Origin: Actinoplanes solisilvae
GTDB taxonomy: Bacteria > Actinomycetota > Actinomycetes > Mycobacteriales > Micromonosporaceae
DNA length: 64,000 bases
Direction: 5' to 3'
Assembly (NCBI RefSeq): GCF_003999975.1
Contig: NZ_RJAC01000002.1
Location: forward strand, 558,001-622,000
Positions 24,501 to 33,532 of this stretch are shown one piece after another (positions within the stretch are counted from its first letter, which is position 1; every line of letters starts with the position of its first letter). The translations under genes were made by a program, and so were the position numbers. The notes under the pieces are model-generated. The model worked only from the letters and a program-made list of their open reading frames with translations, was not told the origin of the DNA and did no database searches.

Positions 24501-24519
24501 CAAGTGGTCCCCGAATCTT

Positions 24520-24548
24520 CGTGGCCGGCCCGGTTCGGGCCGGCCACG
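24520..24548 (+). terminator. Hairpin terminator of the sigma-factor gene
   Basis: A 13-bp perfect stem (CGTGGCCGGCCCG, 24520-24532 with 24536-24548) with a 3-nt loop, 19 nt after the stop. Only a weak T-rich tail (AGTAGTTTCC) follows. Confidence 0.7.
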
Positions 24549-24568
24549 AGTAGTTTCCGCCAGACGTG

Positions 24569-24916
24569 ATGGAGCCCGCATTCGTCCTGCATGATCACCG
24601 CAAGCCGCGGCCGCATTTCGACCTGCGGCTCGAGGAGGACGGCGTGCTTCGCTCGTGGGCCGTTCCGCGCGGCCTGCCCACCGATCCGGCCCGCAACCGG
24701 CTGGCCGTCGCGGTCCCTGATCATGGACTTGACCACCTCACCTACACCGACACGGACAAGTCGATCGCGGACACCGGCTGGTGGCAGCAAGAGGATCGCA
24801 ACGACAAGAGAATCGTGTTCGTGCTGCACGGACGCATGGGCGCGCACCGATACGCGTTGATCCACACCGACGGCGTGAACTGGCTCCTGCACCGCACCAA
24901 GGACCAACCTCGGTGA
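24569..24916 (+). CDS. Stand-alone LigD-type 3'-phosphoesterase (PE) domain protein
   Basis: A 115-residue protein consisting only of the PE domain found at one end of the multidomain repair ligase LigD. It starts with the active-site block FVLHDHRKPRPHFDLRLEED, where family enzymes use His, His and Asp to bind Mn2+, followed by LRSWAVPRGLP. Later blocks match (DYGLDHLTY-like segment, IVFVLHGRMGAHRYALIHT, NWLLHR). In LigD this domain trims 3'-phosphates and ribonucleotides at double-strand breaks. Here no ligase or polymerase domain is attached and no Ku gene is nearby. GTG 24566 is an alternative start. It stands 22 nt before the DedA gene and may share its transcript. Confidence 0.82.
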   Translation: MEPAFVLHDHRKPRPHFDLRLEEDGVLRSWAVPRGLPTDPARNRLAVAVPDHGLDHLTYTDTDKSIADTGWWQQEDRNDKRIVFVLHGRMGAHRYALIHTDGVNWLLHRTKDQPR

Positions 24917-24938
24917 ACATCCGGCTACCGTTGACCCG

Positions 24939-25616
24939 ATGCCTCCTGTTGCCGACCTCCCGGGATTCCTGCACGGTGTCGCCCCGATCCTCGACCGCTG
25001 GGGCTACCTCGCCGTCGCGGGAGTCATCGGGGTCGAGAGCTTCGGGGTCCCCGCGCCGGGTCAAACGATCATGGTTGCCGCCGCGATCTACGCCGGTGCC
25101 GGCCGCCTCAACATCTTCGCCGTCGCGGCCATCGCGTTCGTCGCGGCCGTGCTCGGCGACAACATCGGCTACTGGATCGGGGTGCGCGGCGGCCGCAAGG
25201 TGGCGCTGCGCTGGGGCAAATACGTGTTCCTCACCCCCGAACGGCTCGCCCGCGCCGAGGGCTTCTTCGCCCGCCGCGGCGGGCGCATCGTGCTGGTCGC
25301 CCGCTTCATCGACGGGTTACGCCAGTTCAACGGCGTGATCGCCGGCATCACCAAGATGCCCTGGCGCACGTTCCTGATCTACAACACGGTCGGCGCGGCC
25401 CTGTGGGTCGGCCTCTGGACCACGGTCGCCTATCTGCTCGGCGCCAACCTCGTCGAGATCATCGAACACGCCCACCGGTACAAATGGTGGGCCATCGTGA
25501 TCGGTGTACTCGCCGTCGGCGGCTACATCACGCTGCACATCCGGCACATCCGCCGCCGCCGCGCGCGTCAGGCCGAGCAGACGGCCAAAGAAGCGGTGCC
25601 AGACACAGTTCCCTGA
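24939..25616 (+). CDS. DedA/SNARE-associated membrane protein
   Basis: A 225-residue integral membrane protein of the DedA family, now viewed as lipid scramblases or flippases for undecaprenyl phosphate and phospholipids. The conserved pieces are the re-entrant GVESFGVPAPGQTIMVAAAIYAG near residue 30, GDNIGYWIGVRGG near 75, and FFARRGGRIVLVARFIDGLRQFNGVIAG near 110 with the essential arginines. A final helix and an arginine-rich cytoplasmic tail (RHIRRRRARQ) follow. Second gene after the PE-domain protein; function here is by family only. Confidence 0.88.
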   Translation: MPPVADLPGFLHGVAPILDRWGYLAVAGVIGVESFGVPAPGQTIMVAAAIYAGAGRLNIFAVAAIAFVAAVLGDNIGYWIGVRGGRKVALRWGKYVFLTPERLARAEGFFARRGGRIVLVARFIDGLRQFNGVIAGITKMPWRTFLIYNTVGAALWVGLWTTVAYLLGANLVEIIEHAHRYKWWAIVIGVLAVGGYITLHIRHIRRRRARQAEQTAKEAVPDTVP

Positions 25617-25669
25617 CGGTTGCACAGGCCCGACCGGGGTAGGCGGAAGAAAACACGGAAGGAGAAGCT

Positions 25670-26284
25670 GTGACCAACAAGCAGCTCGACCGACGCCGGG
25701 AGCAATCCGCGGCCGCGACCGCCGCCGCCGAGCGGACCAGGACGACCGTGACCGAGCTGGAGAACCGGCTGCGCACCAACGCCGATCTCACCCGGCAGCA
25801 GACCCAGGCACTGCGCAACGCCGAGGCCGAGTCCAAGCGGCTCAAGCGCTCGCTCAAAACTCAAGCCCGCGACAAGGACCGGCTCGAGAAGGCGCACCGC
25901 AAGGCGGTGACCCGCGCCGAGAAGGCCCAGACGAAGGCCGCCTCGGTCGAGGAGAAGTACGACAAGTCCCTGCTGTCCGACCTGTTGCGGCGGGAAAAGG
26001 AGCGGGATCGCTCGGCCAAGCCCGTGCAGGCTCCGGTGAGTCCGGCGCTGCCGGCCGTCGTGCCACCCGCACCCGAGGAGACGCCCGAGGAGACGCCCGC
26101 CGCGCCGGCCAAGGCGACTTCCTCGCGAGCTCCGGCCCGGGCCACCGCAGCACGCAAGACCGCGGCGAAGGCGGCCGGGACCACGGCCACTCGCACCCGG
26201 GCTCCCCGCAAGACCACCACCGTGGTCGAGACTCCGGCACCCGCTACGACTCGGCGACGCCAACCCCGAAAGAGCACTTCCTGA
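25670..26284 (+). CDS. Coiled-coil protein with Ala/Lys/Pro-rich tail
   Basis: A 204-residue soluble protein. AAGGAGAAGC precedes the GTG start at 25670. Residues 1-115 are a continuous charged coiled coil (DRRREQSAAATAAAERTRTT, NRLRTNADLTRQQTQALRNA). After that come a Pro/Glu-rich linker and a basic tail of Ala, Lys, Arg and Thr resembling histone-like C-termini. No enzyme motif is seen. The tail could bind DNA or polyphosphate, which is a guess. It follows the DedA gene by 53 bp. I do not recognise a named family. Confidence 0.65.
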   Translation: MTNKQLDRRREQSAAATAAAERTRTTVTELENRLRTNADLTRQQTQALRNAEAESKRLKRSLKTQARDKDRLEKAHRKAVTRAEKAQTKAASVEEKYDKSLLSDLLRREKERDRSAKPVQAPVSPALPAVVPPAPEETPEETPAAPAKATSSRAPARATAARKTAAKAAGTTATRTRAPRKTTTVVETPAPATTRRRQPRKSTS

Positions 26285-26317
26285 TTTCGTACGCCTTCCC
26301 AGGTCCCACAACCGCAA

Positions 26318-26357
26318 CGAGGGCGGTTCTCTCCCGTACGACAGAGGGCCGCCCTCG
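26318..26357 (+). terminator. Hairpin after the coiled-coil gene
   Basis: Inverted repeat CGAGGGCGG / CCGCCCTCG (26318-26326 and 26349-26357) with a partly paired interior, 34 nt past the stop. No T-run. Likely transcription end; the remaining gap to 26415 carries only the GGGAGG ribosome site of the next gene. Confidence 0.5.
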
Positions 26358-26414
26358 ATTCACCCGGCACATGCGTCCGCGCAGAATGGTCGCGAAGACC
26401 CCGGGAGGTTCGAC

Positions 26415-27035
26415 ATGAACGCGTTCGACGTGACCACCGTGCGAGCGATCCTGTTCGACATGGACGGCACACTGGTCGACTCCGACGGCGCGGTCCTACG
26501 CTCGTGGCTGTCCTGGGCCGCCGAATATGACGTCGACGGCCGGGAGGCGTACGAGATGGCGCACGGCAGCCCGAGCGCGTCCACGGTCAACAAGCTGCTG
26601 CCGCACCTCGACGAGGGCGCCCGGGTCGTGGCCGCGGCGCGCCAGCTCGAACTCCAATACGACGATTTGTCAGATGTGGTGGCCACACCGGGCGCGAACA
26701 AGCTTATTGAACTGCTCACCCGCACAGGCGTGCCCTGGGCGGTAGTGACCAGCGCCGACGCCCGGCTCGCCAAGGCCCGGCTGGCCGCCGCCGGCATCGT
26801 CGCGCCGGTGCTGGTGACGACCGACGACATCGCCGCCGGCAAACCCGACCCGGAGGGTTATCTGCGCGCCGCCGAGCTGCTCGGCGTCGACCCGGCCCAC
26901 TGCCTGGTGGTCGAGGACGCCGAGGTCGGCTTGGCCGCCGGTCGCGCTGCCGGGGCCCGCACCGCCGCCCTCCGCGGACTCGACGGCGACCTGCGCCTCG
27001 CCTCCCTGCGGGACCTGACCGCCGCCCTCAGCTAG
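26415..27035 (+). CDS. HAD-superfamily phosphatase (beta-PGM/sugar-phosphatase type)
   Basis: A 206-residue cytoplasmic phosphohydrolase. Motif I is ILFDMDGTLVDSD near residue 13 with the nucleophile and acid/base aspartates, motif II is WAVVTSADA near 113, motif III the lysine in AAGKPDPEGYL near 139, and motif IV VVEDAEVGLAAGRAAGA near 165. The small helical cap after motif I places it with sugar-phosphatases such as YfbT and the phosphoglucomutases. A GGGAGG site precedes ATG 26415. Its 3' end overlaps the converging peroxidase gene by 8 bp. The natural substrate cannot be told from sequence. Confidence 0.88.
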   Translation: MNAFDVTTVRAILFDMDGTLVDSDGAVLRSWLSWAAEYDVDGREAYEMAHGSPSASTVNKLLPHLDEGARVVAAARQLELQYDDLSDVVATPGANKLIELLTRTGVPWAVVTSADARLAKARLAAAGIVAPVLVTTDDIAAGKPDPEGYLRAAELLGVDPAHCLVVEDAEVGLAAGRAAGARTAALRGLDGDLRLASLRDLTAALS

Positions 27036-28002
27036 AAGCGGGAGTGGCGGGCGCGTCCGGCAGGTCGTCGAGGAAGTCGGCCGTGGGCGCGAAGAACAGC
27101 GACCCCGTCAGGGCGGTCGAGAAGTCGAGAATGCGGTCATAGGTGCCGTACGGCTCACCGATGAACATGCGGCGCAGCATCAGCTCGGGCACATCGGGCG
27201 TGGCGGCGTACGCGATGTAGTAGGTGCCGAACTGGCCCTCCCTGACCGAGCCGAACGGCATGTTGTCGCGCAGGATCTTGAGCTCGTTGCCGTCCGCGTC
27301 CTCGATGACGTTGAGCGCGAGGTGCGAGTTCGGCGCCTTGTCGTCGTCGGGGATCTCGACGTTGTCGAGCTTGCGGCGGCCGATCGCGGCCTCCTGGTCC
27401 TCGACCTTCAGCGCGTTCCACGATTCGAGGTCGTGGATGTATTTCTGCACCATCACATAGGTGCCACCGGCGAACGCCTCGTCCTCGTCGCCGATCACCA
27501 CCGCCTCCATCGCCTTGGCACCGCTCGGGTTCTCGGTGCCGTCGACGAAGCCGAGCAGGTCGCGCTCGTCGAAGTATTTGAAGCCGTGCGTCTCGTCGAC
27601 GATGTCGCCGGCGCCGCGCAGCCGCTCACCGATCTTGCTGGCCAGCTCGAAACACACGTCCATCTGACCGGCCCTGATGTGGAACAGCAGGTCACCCGGC
27701 GTCGAGGGCGCGACGTGCTTGGGGCCCTTCCACGAGCGGAACCGGTGGAGCTGAGCCGGGCGCGGGCCGTCGAAGAGCCGGTCCCACAGGTCGGAGCCGA
27801 TGCCGGTGACGCAGGAGAGCTGAGCCGCGGGCAACCGGAAGCCGACCGTACGCTGCAACGCGCTCATGTCTTCGAGCAGATCGCGCACGGCCTGCTCACC
27901 GCCGGGGCGGACGGTCGCCACCAGGAAGATCGCGGCGTCGGTGAGCGGGGCCAGCACGGCCTGCGAGGAGACGGTCGGGCCGACGGATCGGGGCGCGGTC
28001 AT
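27028..28002 (-). CDS. Dye-decolorizing (DyP-type) heme peroxidase
   Basis: A 324-residue heme peroxidase. The family GxxDG motif is GFVDGTENPSG (151-161), with catalytic Asp154; the proximal heme histidine is expected at H227 in NSHLALNVIED, and the distal arginine lies in the C-terminal IAYAATPDVPELMLRRMFIGEPYG region. There is no Tat signal or lipobox, so this is a cytoplasmic type-B-like enzyme rather than the secreted EfeB class. Such proteins can be loaded into encapsulin shells, but no encapsulin gene is nearby and the C-terminus (APATPASS) lacks a clear targeting peptide. Monocistronic. Confidence 0.9.
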   Translation of the reverse strand: MTAPRSVGPTVSSQAVLAPLTDAAIFLVATVRPGGEQAVRDLLEDMSALQRTVGFRLPAAQLSCVTGIGSDLWDRLFDGPRPAQLHRFRSWKGPKHVAPSTPGDLLFHIRAGQMDVCFELASKIGERLRGAGDIVDETHGFKYFDERDLLGFVDGTENPSGAKAMEAVVIGDEDEAFAGGTYVMVQKYIHDLESWNALKVEDQEAAIGRRKLDNVEIPDDDKAPNSHLALNVIEDADGNELKILRDNMPFGSVREGQFGTYYIAYAATPDVPELMLRRMFIGEPYGTYDRILDFSTALTGSLFFAPTADFLDDLPDAPATPASS

Positions 28003-28069
28003 GAGCCGCAGTTTATTGAACCCGGACCGGTTATGGACCCATGAGTGATCGGGCTGACCATGAGATCAC

Positions 28070-29191
28070 CTAGAACGCGGCGAACCGCCGGCGGTCCCTG
28101 CCGTCGATGGTCGTGAAGTCGCCGCCGGCCTCGATCGTGCCGGCCACATGGTTGACGCCCAGCACCCGCACGCCGATCACCCCGTTCGCCCTCGGCGCCC
28201 ACTCCGTGAGCTGCCCCCTCGCGGTCACCGCGGCGAGCTTGAAGCGTGGCCGGGAGCCGTCGACGCAGCCGCCCTTCTGGCCGTTGCGCTCGGTCAGGCA
28301 GGCGCTGTCGAAGTGCCCGCCGACATAGGTGATGCCGCCCGTGGTAACGATGGCCGACGCGTCGCCGTCGAACACCCGCTGCCAGCGCAGCGCGCCCGCA
28401 TAGCTGTAGGCGATCGCCCGTCCGCCCACGCCGGCCGTCGCGACGTGCACGCCGGCCGGGTCCAGCGAGATCGACCGCACCTCGGCCGGGACCCGGGGCT
28501 TGAACGCCGGGTCGACTCCCCCGCTGACGCCGTTGATCGTGGCGAGCCGCAGCGTGCCCTTTACCGCGTTGACCGTGTGGAACCCTCCCCCGACGACTAC
28601 CCGGGCTCCGGCGACCGCGATCGCGTGCACGGTGTCGTCGGCGGCCGGGCGCCAGCGCGGGTCGAGCACGCCGGTCGCCAGCGAGAAGGCAGCCAGGTTG
28701 GCCCGTCGCTGACCGGTCACCTCGTTGAAGCTGCCGGTCAGATAGAGCCGGCCGTTACCGGTCGCGAGCGCGTAGGGCGTACCGGAAACGGTGTGCCGGA
28801 ACGAGGCGACGGCGCCGCTCGTCGGGTGAAGACGGGCCAGGGAGTCACGCTTCTGGCCGCTCACGCGGTGGAAGTCGCCGGCCGCGTAGACGCTGTCGGG
28901 GGTGGCGGCCAGGGCCCGTACGACGCCGTCGGCGCGGGGCGCCCAGTCGAGCAGCTTGCCGGTGCGTGAGTCGAAGGCGGCCATCCGGTCCCGCGGATAG
29001 GTGCGCCCACCGGCCGTCGCCGTGGTGAACGCGCCACCCACGTAGACCGTCGCGCCCCGGTGGGCTATCGCGTAGACGCCGCCGTTGAAGGTGGGCGCGG
29101 ACGACTTGGCCCGGGTGCCCACGGCCGGGGCGGCGGAGGCCGGAACGAGCAGGGCGATCACGGCGAGCAGGACGAGCGGAAGACGAGGCAC
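28070..29191 (-). CDS. Secreted beta-propeller protein
   Basis: A 373-residue exported protein made of repeats. GTG 29191 gives a standard signal peptide (PRLPLVLLAVIALLVPASAA) and an 8-nt gap after the upstream gene; ATG 29254 would add 21 residues and overlap that gene by 56 bp. The mature part is six or seven blades of 45-50 residues sharing 'V(Y)AIA-G--VYVGG-F' and 'LAAFS-TG-LD-W-P-ADG-V' (for example VYAIAHRGATVYVGGAF, RLYLTGSFNEVTGQRRANLA, ARVVVGGGFHTVN). This resembles the delta-60-repeat/PQQ-like propellers of actinobacterial surface proteins. No active site is visible. It is likely co-transcribed with the phosphodiesterase upstream. Confidence 0.78.
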   Translation of the reverse strand: MPRLPLVLLAVIALLVPASAAPAVGTRAKSSAPTFNGGVYAIAHRGATVYVGGAFTTATAGGRTYPRDRMAAFDSRTGKLLDWAPRADGVVRALAATPDSVYAAGDFHRVSGQKRDSLARLHPTSGAVASFRHTVSGTPYALATGNGRLYLTGSFNEVTGQRRANLAAFSLATGVLDPRWRPAADDTVHAIAVAGARVVVGGGFHTVNAVKGTLRLATINGVSGGVDPAFKPRVPAEVRSISLDPAGVHVATAGVGGRAIAYSYAGALRWQRVFDGDASAIVTTGGITYVGGHFDSACLTERNGQKGGCVDGSRPRFKLAAVTARGQLTEWAPRANGVIGVRVLGVNHVAGTIEAGGDFTTIDGRDRRRFAAF

Positions 29192-29198
29192 AAAGTGC

Positions 29199-31316
29199 CT
29201 AACCGTCGTGCGTCCGGGAAAGTCTCGGGATCTCGCTCTCCTCAAAAGACTCATGCGCCTCCCGCTCCAGCGCGCGCGTCTCGTCGGCGGCCGGCGTCTG
29301 GGTGCGCAGCCCGAGCATGGCCAGCCATTCGACGAGCTGGCGGTGCACCGCGTCGGGGCCCTCGATCTCGGGCTCGCTGACCGGCCAGCGCGCCGGGTGC
29401 ACGAGCACCGCGTCGGTCTGCCAGCCACCGAGCCCGCCGTGCGAGCCGACCAGCTCTTCGAAGGCCGCCACCTCTTCGGTGAGCGGGTCGACGCAGCTGA
29501 TCAGCACCAGGTCGCCGATGTGCGCGGACTCCTGGTGGCGCAGCAGGTCGTGCCGGGCGCGCGGGCCGTAGGGCAGCAGTGGGTCGACGCCCTCGACGGC
29601 GCCGTCGATGAGCCGGTGGCTGCCCGAGCCGCCCAGCGCGACCGGCCCGTGCTCGGTCTGCACGACGACCAGGCCGATGCCCGGATGGGCGGCGAGGCCG
29701 TGGACGAGCCGCGGATAGGCCCGGTCGATCGCGGCGCGGTCGAGCCGTTCGGGATAGCGGGTCAGATAGACCAGTGCCAGGTTTCCCGACGCGACCACCA
29801 TCAGCGGGGCGATCGGCGGCTCGGGGAAGTCGGGCTCCTGGGTCGCCTCGGACTCGGCCGGCGTCTCGGGCGCGTCGGCCTTGTCGGGCGAGGAGAAGCG
29901 CTCGACCACCTCGTCGAGGGTCTCGCCGTAGCGCTGCAGGAAGGTCGAGCCCTGGCTCTGGCCGTGATCGGAGAGGACGACGAGGTGGTAGCGCCGGGCG
30001 GCCTCGGGGGCGAGCCGTTCGAGCACGCCGAGCATGCGGTCGAGGCTTTCGAGCTGGCGCATCGACTCGGGCCGGGCCGGGCCGGCGTGGTGGGCGACCT
30101 CGTCGTAATCGACCAGGTCGCAATAGATCGCCGGGGCACCGCGGGCCATCTGCTCAGCGATCAGCGAGACGTTGACGTCGCGCAGCAGCATCGAGGCCGG
30201 GCGCAGGGCCAGGAACGCGCCGGAGCGGCTCACCCGGGGCAGCAGGTTGCGGCGGCGCTGCAGGCGGGCCTGGTGCAGTTCGGTGAGGACCTCGCCGACG
30301 CCGAGCACGAGGGCGCGGGTGAAGCCGTACGGCGAGGCCATGAACGCCGCCCAGCCGCGCGCTGACCGTCCCGGCAGCGCCGCGTGGCTCACCGTGAGCA
30401 GACTGACCGCGGCGTCGCCGCTGAACGCGTTGCCGATGCTGACGCCGCCGTCGCGCAGCAGCCCGCGGCCGTCACTGAGCCGGGGCTCGAGGATCGCCGC
30501 GTCGCGCGGGCGGTTGGTCACCATGAGCTGGCCGGTGTCCTTCTCGAACCACCGGAAGGCCGGGATCTGCCGGGTCGCGCCGTGCAGGATGCCGGCCTGC
30601 GAGGCGGGCGTGGTCGACGGCAGGCCGGTGTGCCAGCCGCGCATCGAGTGGCTGCCCGAGCGCAGCCAGTGCCCGAGGGTGGGCAGGTTGCCGGCCCGCA
30701 CCGCCCAGCGCAGCACCGGCTCGGACAGGCCGTCGAACTGCACCATCAGCAGGCCCGGTTCGGTGCCCTGGCTCGGGCGGCGGAAGGTGAGGAACGGGCC
30801 GCCGCCGAGCCGGGCCTGCCGGCGGCGCACTCCGCGCATGAGCCGCTTGGCCTCGCGCACGAAGGTGTCGTCGGTGCCACTGTCAACCATCCAGTCGACG
30901 ATCGCGGCGAAGATGACGGCCAGGATCGCGGTGATCACCAGCGAGGGCAGTCCGCTGATCCGGTTGGCCGGGTCGATCTCGAGCGCGACCACGATGACCA
31001 CGACCTGGGCGACGACCCCAAGCAGCATCGCGCCCCAGCCGCCGAGCGCGACGATGCCGGCCAGCAGCAGCGGGCGCAGTACGGCACCCACCGCGGCGAC
31101 CACCACGACCAGGCCGAGGGTGTCGACGATGTCGTTGCTGGCCACGCCGGGCATGAGCCAGAGCGTCAGGGTCAGCACGACGAAGGTCAGCAGCGCGCTG
31201 CGCAGCACGGCGCGGAACCGGTTGAGGACGCGGCGCCAGGTCAGCAGGGGTCGCAACTCCGCACGCCAGCGCCGGAGAGTGGGGACGTCGGTGGGCTCGT
31301 GGGGGCTGATGGCCAC
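29199..31316 (-). CDS. Membrane-anchored type I phosphodiesterase / alkaline-phosphatase-like protein
   Basis: About 705 residues. Residues ~35-165 hold four hydrophobic helices of the phage-holin-like DUF type (SALLTFVVLTLTLWLMPGVAS, ILAVIFAAIVDWMV). The catalytic domain of the alkaline phosphatase/nucleotide pyrophosphatase superfamily follows: LMVQFDGLSEPVL gives the first metal Asp, STTPASQAGILHG the nucleophile Thr region, YCDLVDYDEVAHHAG and VVLSDHGQSQGS the remaining metal His and Asp residues. The catalytic part is probably cytoplasmic or extracellular depending on helix count. GTG 31316 is a likely start; a longer frame begins at 31370. Substrate unknown. It precedes the propeller gene by 7 nt. 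Confidence 0.8.
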   Translation of the reverse strand: MAISPHEPTDVPTLRRWRAELRPLLTWRRVLNRFRAVLRSALLTFVVLTLTLWLMPGVASNDIVDTLGLVVVVAAVGAVLRPLLLAGIVALGGWGAMLLGVVAQVVVIVVALEIDPANRISGLPSLVITAILAVIFAAIVDWMVDSGTDDTFVREAKRLMRGVRRRQARLGGGPFLTFRRPSQGTEPGLLMVQFDGLSEPVLRWAVRAGNLPTLGHWLRSGSHSMRGWHTGLPSTTPASQAGILHGATRQIPAFRWFEKDTGQLMVTNRPRDAAILEPRLSDGRGLLRDGGVSIGNAFSGDAAVSLLTVSHAALPGRSARGWAAFMASPYGFTRALVLGVGEVLTELHQARLQRRRNLLPRVSRSGAFLALRPASMLLRDVNVSLIAEQMARGAPAIYCDLVDYDEVAHHAGPARPESMRQLESLDRMLGVLERLAPEAARRYHLVVLSDHGQSQGSTFLQRYGETLDEVVERFSSPDKADAPETPAESEATQEPDFPEPPIAPLMVVASGNLALVYLTRYPERLDRAAIDRAYPRLVHGLAAHPGIGLVVVQTEHGPVALGGSGSHRLIDGAVEGVDPLLPYGPRARHDLLRHQESAHIGDLVLISCVDPLTEEVAAFEELVGSHGGLGGWQTDAVLVHPARWPVSEPEIEGPDAVHRQLVEWLAMLGLRTQTPAADETRALEREAHESFEESEIPRLSRTHDG

Positions 31317-31443
31317 CGCAAAACAATCGCACAGGCCAGGCCCGAGGTGGACGACCGTGCGGGGAATCACCCGGTCCCGGCCCGGGTACCCGGACGAGTG
31401 ATCACTTACGGCTTACTTGTCCCGTACGGATAGCTTCGGAGCG

Positions 31444-32655
31444 GTGCATGCCCGATTCGCGTTGATCATCCTTATCCTGCTCGGTCTCGCCGCTTGTGGA
31501 ACGCCCGACGAGCCCGAGCCGGCCCCCGCCCCCAAGGTCGTCGGCTATTTCACCGGGTGGGGTGTCTATGCCCGCGACTTCCAGGTGAAAGACCTGGACA
31601 CCAGCGGCGCGGCGGGCAAGCTCACCCACCTGCTGTACGCCTTCGGCAAGCTCTCGAAGGGCACATGCACCGCGGCCGACAAGTGGGCCGACTACGAGAA
31701 ACCGATCGACGCGGCGCAGAGCGTGGACGGCGTCGCCGACGAGGCCGGCGCGACCCTGCGCGGCAACCTCGGCCAGCTTCGCAAGCTCAAGCAGAAACAC
31801 CCGGGCCTGCGGGTGCTCTGGTCGTTCGGCGGCTGGACCGGGTCGGGCGGCTTCACCGAGGCGGCCCGCGACCCGCAGGCGTTCGCCGCGTCGTGCCACG
31901 CCCTGCTCACCGATCCGCGCTGGTCGGGCGTCTTCGACGGCATCGACGTCGACTGGGAGTATCCGAACGCCTGCGGCGTGACCTGCGACAAGAGCGGTCC
32001 CGAGGCGCTTGGCCGGGTGCTGGGCTCGCTGCGCTCGGCGTTCGGGCCGGACGCGGTGATCACTGCGGCGGTGCCGGCCGACGTCGGCAAGCTGGCGGCG
32101 ACCGACTATCGCGCGGCGGCGGGCTCCGCGGACTGGCTGAGCGCGATGACGTACGACTATTTCGGCGCGGGCGGCGACGACGCGCAAAAGGTGCAGAAGA
32201 CCGCCCCGCACTCGCCGCTGGCCGCCTACCCCGGCATCCCGCGCGAGACGGCCCACACGTCGGCCACGGTCGACAAGCTGCTCGAACTCGGCGTTCCCGC
32301 GTCGAAGGTGCTGCTCGGGATCGGCTTCTACGGTCGCGGGTGGACCGGGGTCACCGCCGACGAGCCCGGTGGCGCGGCGGACGGCCCGGCCGCGGGCAAG
32401 CACGAGAAGGGCCTCGAGGACTACAAAGTCCTGATCAAGCGCTGCCCGCCCACCGGCACGGTCGCCGACACCGCCTACGCGCGCTGCGGTTCCCAGTGGT
32501 GGTCCTACGACACCCCGCAGACGATCAAGACCAAGATGGCGTACGCCCGCGGCAAGGCTCTCGGAGGCGCGTTCGCATGGGAGCTCTCGGGCGACACGCC
32601 GCAGGCTGAGCTGCTCAACGCGGTGTCGGAAGGCCTGTCGCCCTCAGCACGCTGA
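31444..32655 (+). CDS. GH18 chitinase, lipoprotein
   Basis: A secreted glycoside hydrolase family 18 protein of about 403 residues that hydrolyses chitin-type beta-1,4 bonds. A short signal and lipobox (LILLGLAAC) come first, then a Pro/Glu linker, then the TIM barrel: VVGYFTGWGVYARDF, VLWSFGGWTGSGGF, the catalytic DGIDVDWEYP (165-174, acid Glu172), AMTYDYFGAGG and WSYDTPQTIKTKMAYA. LGGAFAWELSGDT closes the barrel. The insertion near GFYGRGWTGV is typical of subfamily A. No carbohydrate-binding module is attached. Start uncertain among TTG 31417, GTG 31444 and TTG 31462. The 3' end overlaps the converging LysR gene by 41 bp. Confidence 0.9.
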   Translation: MHARFALIILILLGLAACGTPDEPEPAPAPKVVGYFTGWGVYARDFQVKDLDTSGAAGKLTHLLYAFGKLSKGTCTAADKWADYEKPIDAAQSVDGVADEAGATLRGNLGQLRKLKQKHPGLRVLWSFGGWTGSGGFTEAARDPQAFAASCHALLTDPRWSGVFDGIDVDWEYPNACGVTCDKSGPEALGRVLGSLRSAFGPDAVITAAVPADVGKLAATDYRAAAGSADWLSAMTYDYFGAGGDDAQKVQKTAPHSPLAAYPGIPRETAHTSATVDKLLELGVPASKVLLGIGFYGRGWTGVTADEPGGAADGPAAGKHEKGLEDYKVLIKRCPPTGTVADTAYARCGSQWWSYDTPQTIKTKMAYARGKALGGAFAWELSGDTPQAELLNAVSEGLSPSAR

Positions 32656-33463
32656 GCACCCGGTCACGACCCGGCGTCGGCGGCTCGCCGGCCCGGGTCG
32701 CCAGGTAGACCGTGTTGAGCGGGCCGAGGGCCGGTTCGTGCAGCCGCACCAGCCGGCTCGCCGCGAGGTCGTCCGCGACCAGGTATTCGGGAAGGACGCT
32801 GCACCCGGCGCCGGCCAGCACGAGTGCCCGCACCGCGAGCAGGCTCGGCACCACGACCGCCGCGTCCCGGGGCGGACGTTCCCCGAACTCGCTGAGCCAG
32901 TAGCGCCGGATGATCGGCAGATCTTCGGCGTACGCGATCAGGGGCGCCTCGACCGTGCCACCCGGCGGGCCGACGAACAGGAAGTCCTCGTCGCCGATGG
33001 CCTCGACGTGCAGCCCTCGCACCCGGGGCCGCTGACTGAGCATCGCCACGTCGATCGCGCCGTCGCGCAGGCCGGCGGCCAGCTCGTCGGGCAGGCCGAA
33101 GGTGACGCGGAGCTGAAGCCCCTCGGCGACCAGGGCGGCCAGGGCGGGCAGCACCACCTCGGTCAAAAACTCGGCCGGGCCGCCCAGGTGCACGACGGCG
33201 GCCAGTCCGGCCGGCTCATCGAGCTCGGTGACCCGGGCCAGCTGGTCGAGCGGGTCGCTGACCCGGCGGGCCAGCAGGTCACCGGCCGGGGTCGGCGTGA
33301 CGCCGCGCGGCAGCCGCGTGAACAGCGGACGGCCGGTCGCCGCTTCGAGCGCTTTGAGCTGGGCGGTGACGGTGGGCTGGGACAGACCGAGCCGCCGCGC
33401 GGCCGCGGTGATCGAACCGGCCCGGTAGACGGCGAGGAAGGTGCGCAGCAGGTCAAGGTCCAT
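32615..33463 (-). CDS. LysR-family transcriptional regulator
   Basis: A 282-residue regulator. The winged helix is at the N-terminus (LLRTFLAVYRAGSITAAARR, LGLSQPTVTAQLKALE), followed by the LysR effector domain (AAVVHLGGPAEFLTEVVLPAL, LRDGAIDVAMLSQRPRVRGL, SLLAVRALVLAGAGCSVLPEYL). It is divergent from a DJ-1/PfpI gene with only 69 bp between start codons, the standard LysR arrangement, so that gene is the likely target. The gap contains TTCTGATGGTAGTGA-type sequence, but I see no convincing T-N11-A site. Confidence 0.9.
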   Translation of the reverse strand: MDLDLLRTFLAVYRAGSITAAARRLGLSQPTVTAQLKALEAATGRPLFTRLPRGVTPTPAGDLLARRVSDPLDQLARVTELDEPAGLAAVVHLGGPAEFLTEVVLPALAALVAEGLQLRVTFGLPDELAAGLRDGAIDVAMLSQRPRVRGLHVEAIGDEDFLFVGPPGGTVEAPLIAYAEDLPIIRRYWLSEFGERPPRDAAVVVPSLLAVRALVLAGAGCSVLPEYLVADDLAASRLVRLHEPALGPLNTVYLATRAGEPPTPGRDRVLSVLRATGLPTPR

Positions 33464-33532
33464 AGAAATTCTGATGGTAGTGACAACAAGCCGCTATTTG
33501 TCCGATGGCTCGGCCCGGCGGACGATAGCCGC

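Noticed and set aside
27028..28002. DyP peroxidase as encapsulin cargo
   Set aside because: No encapsulin gene in the window and no recognisable C-terminal targeting peptide.
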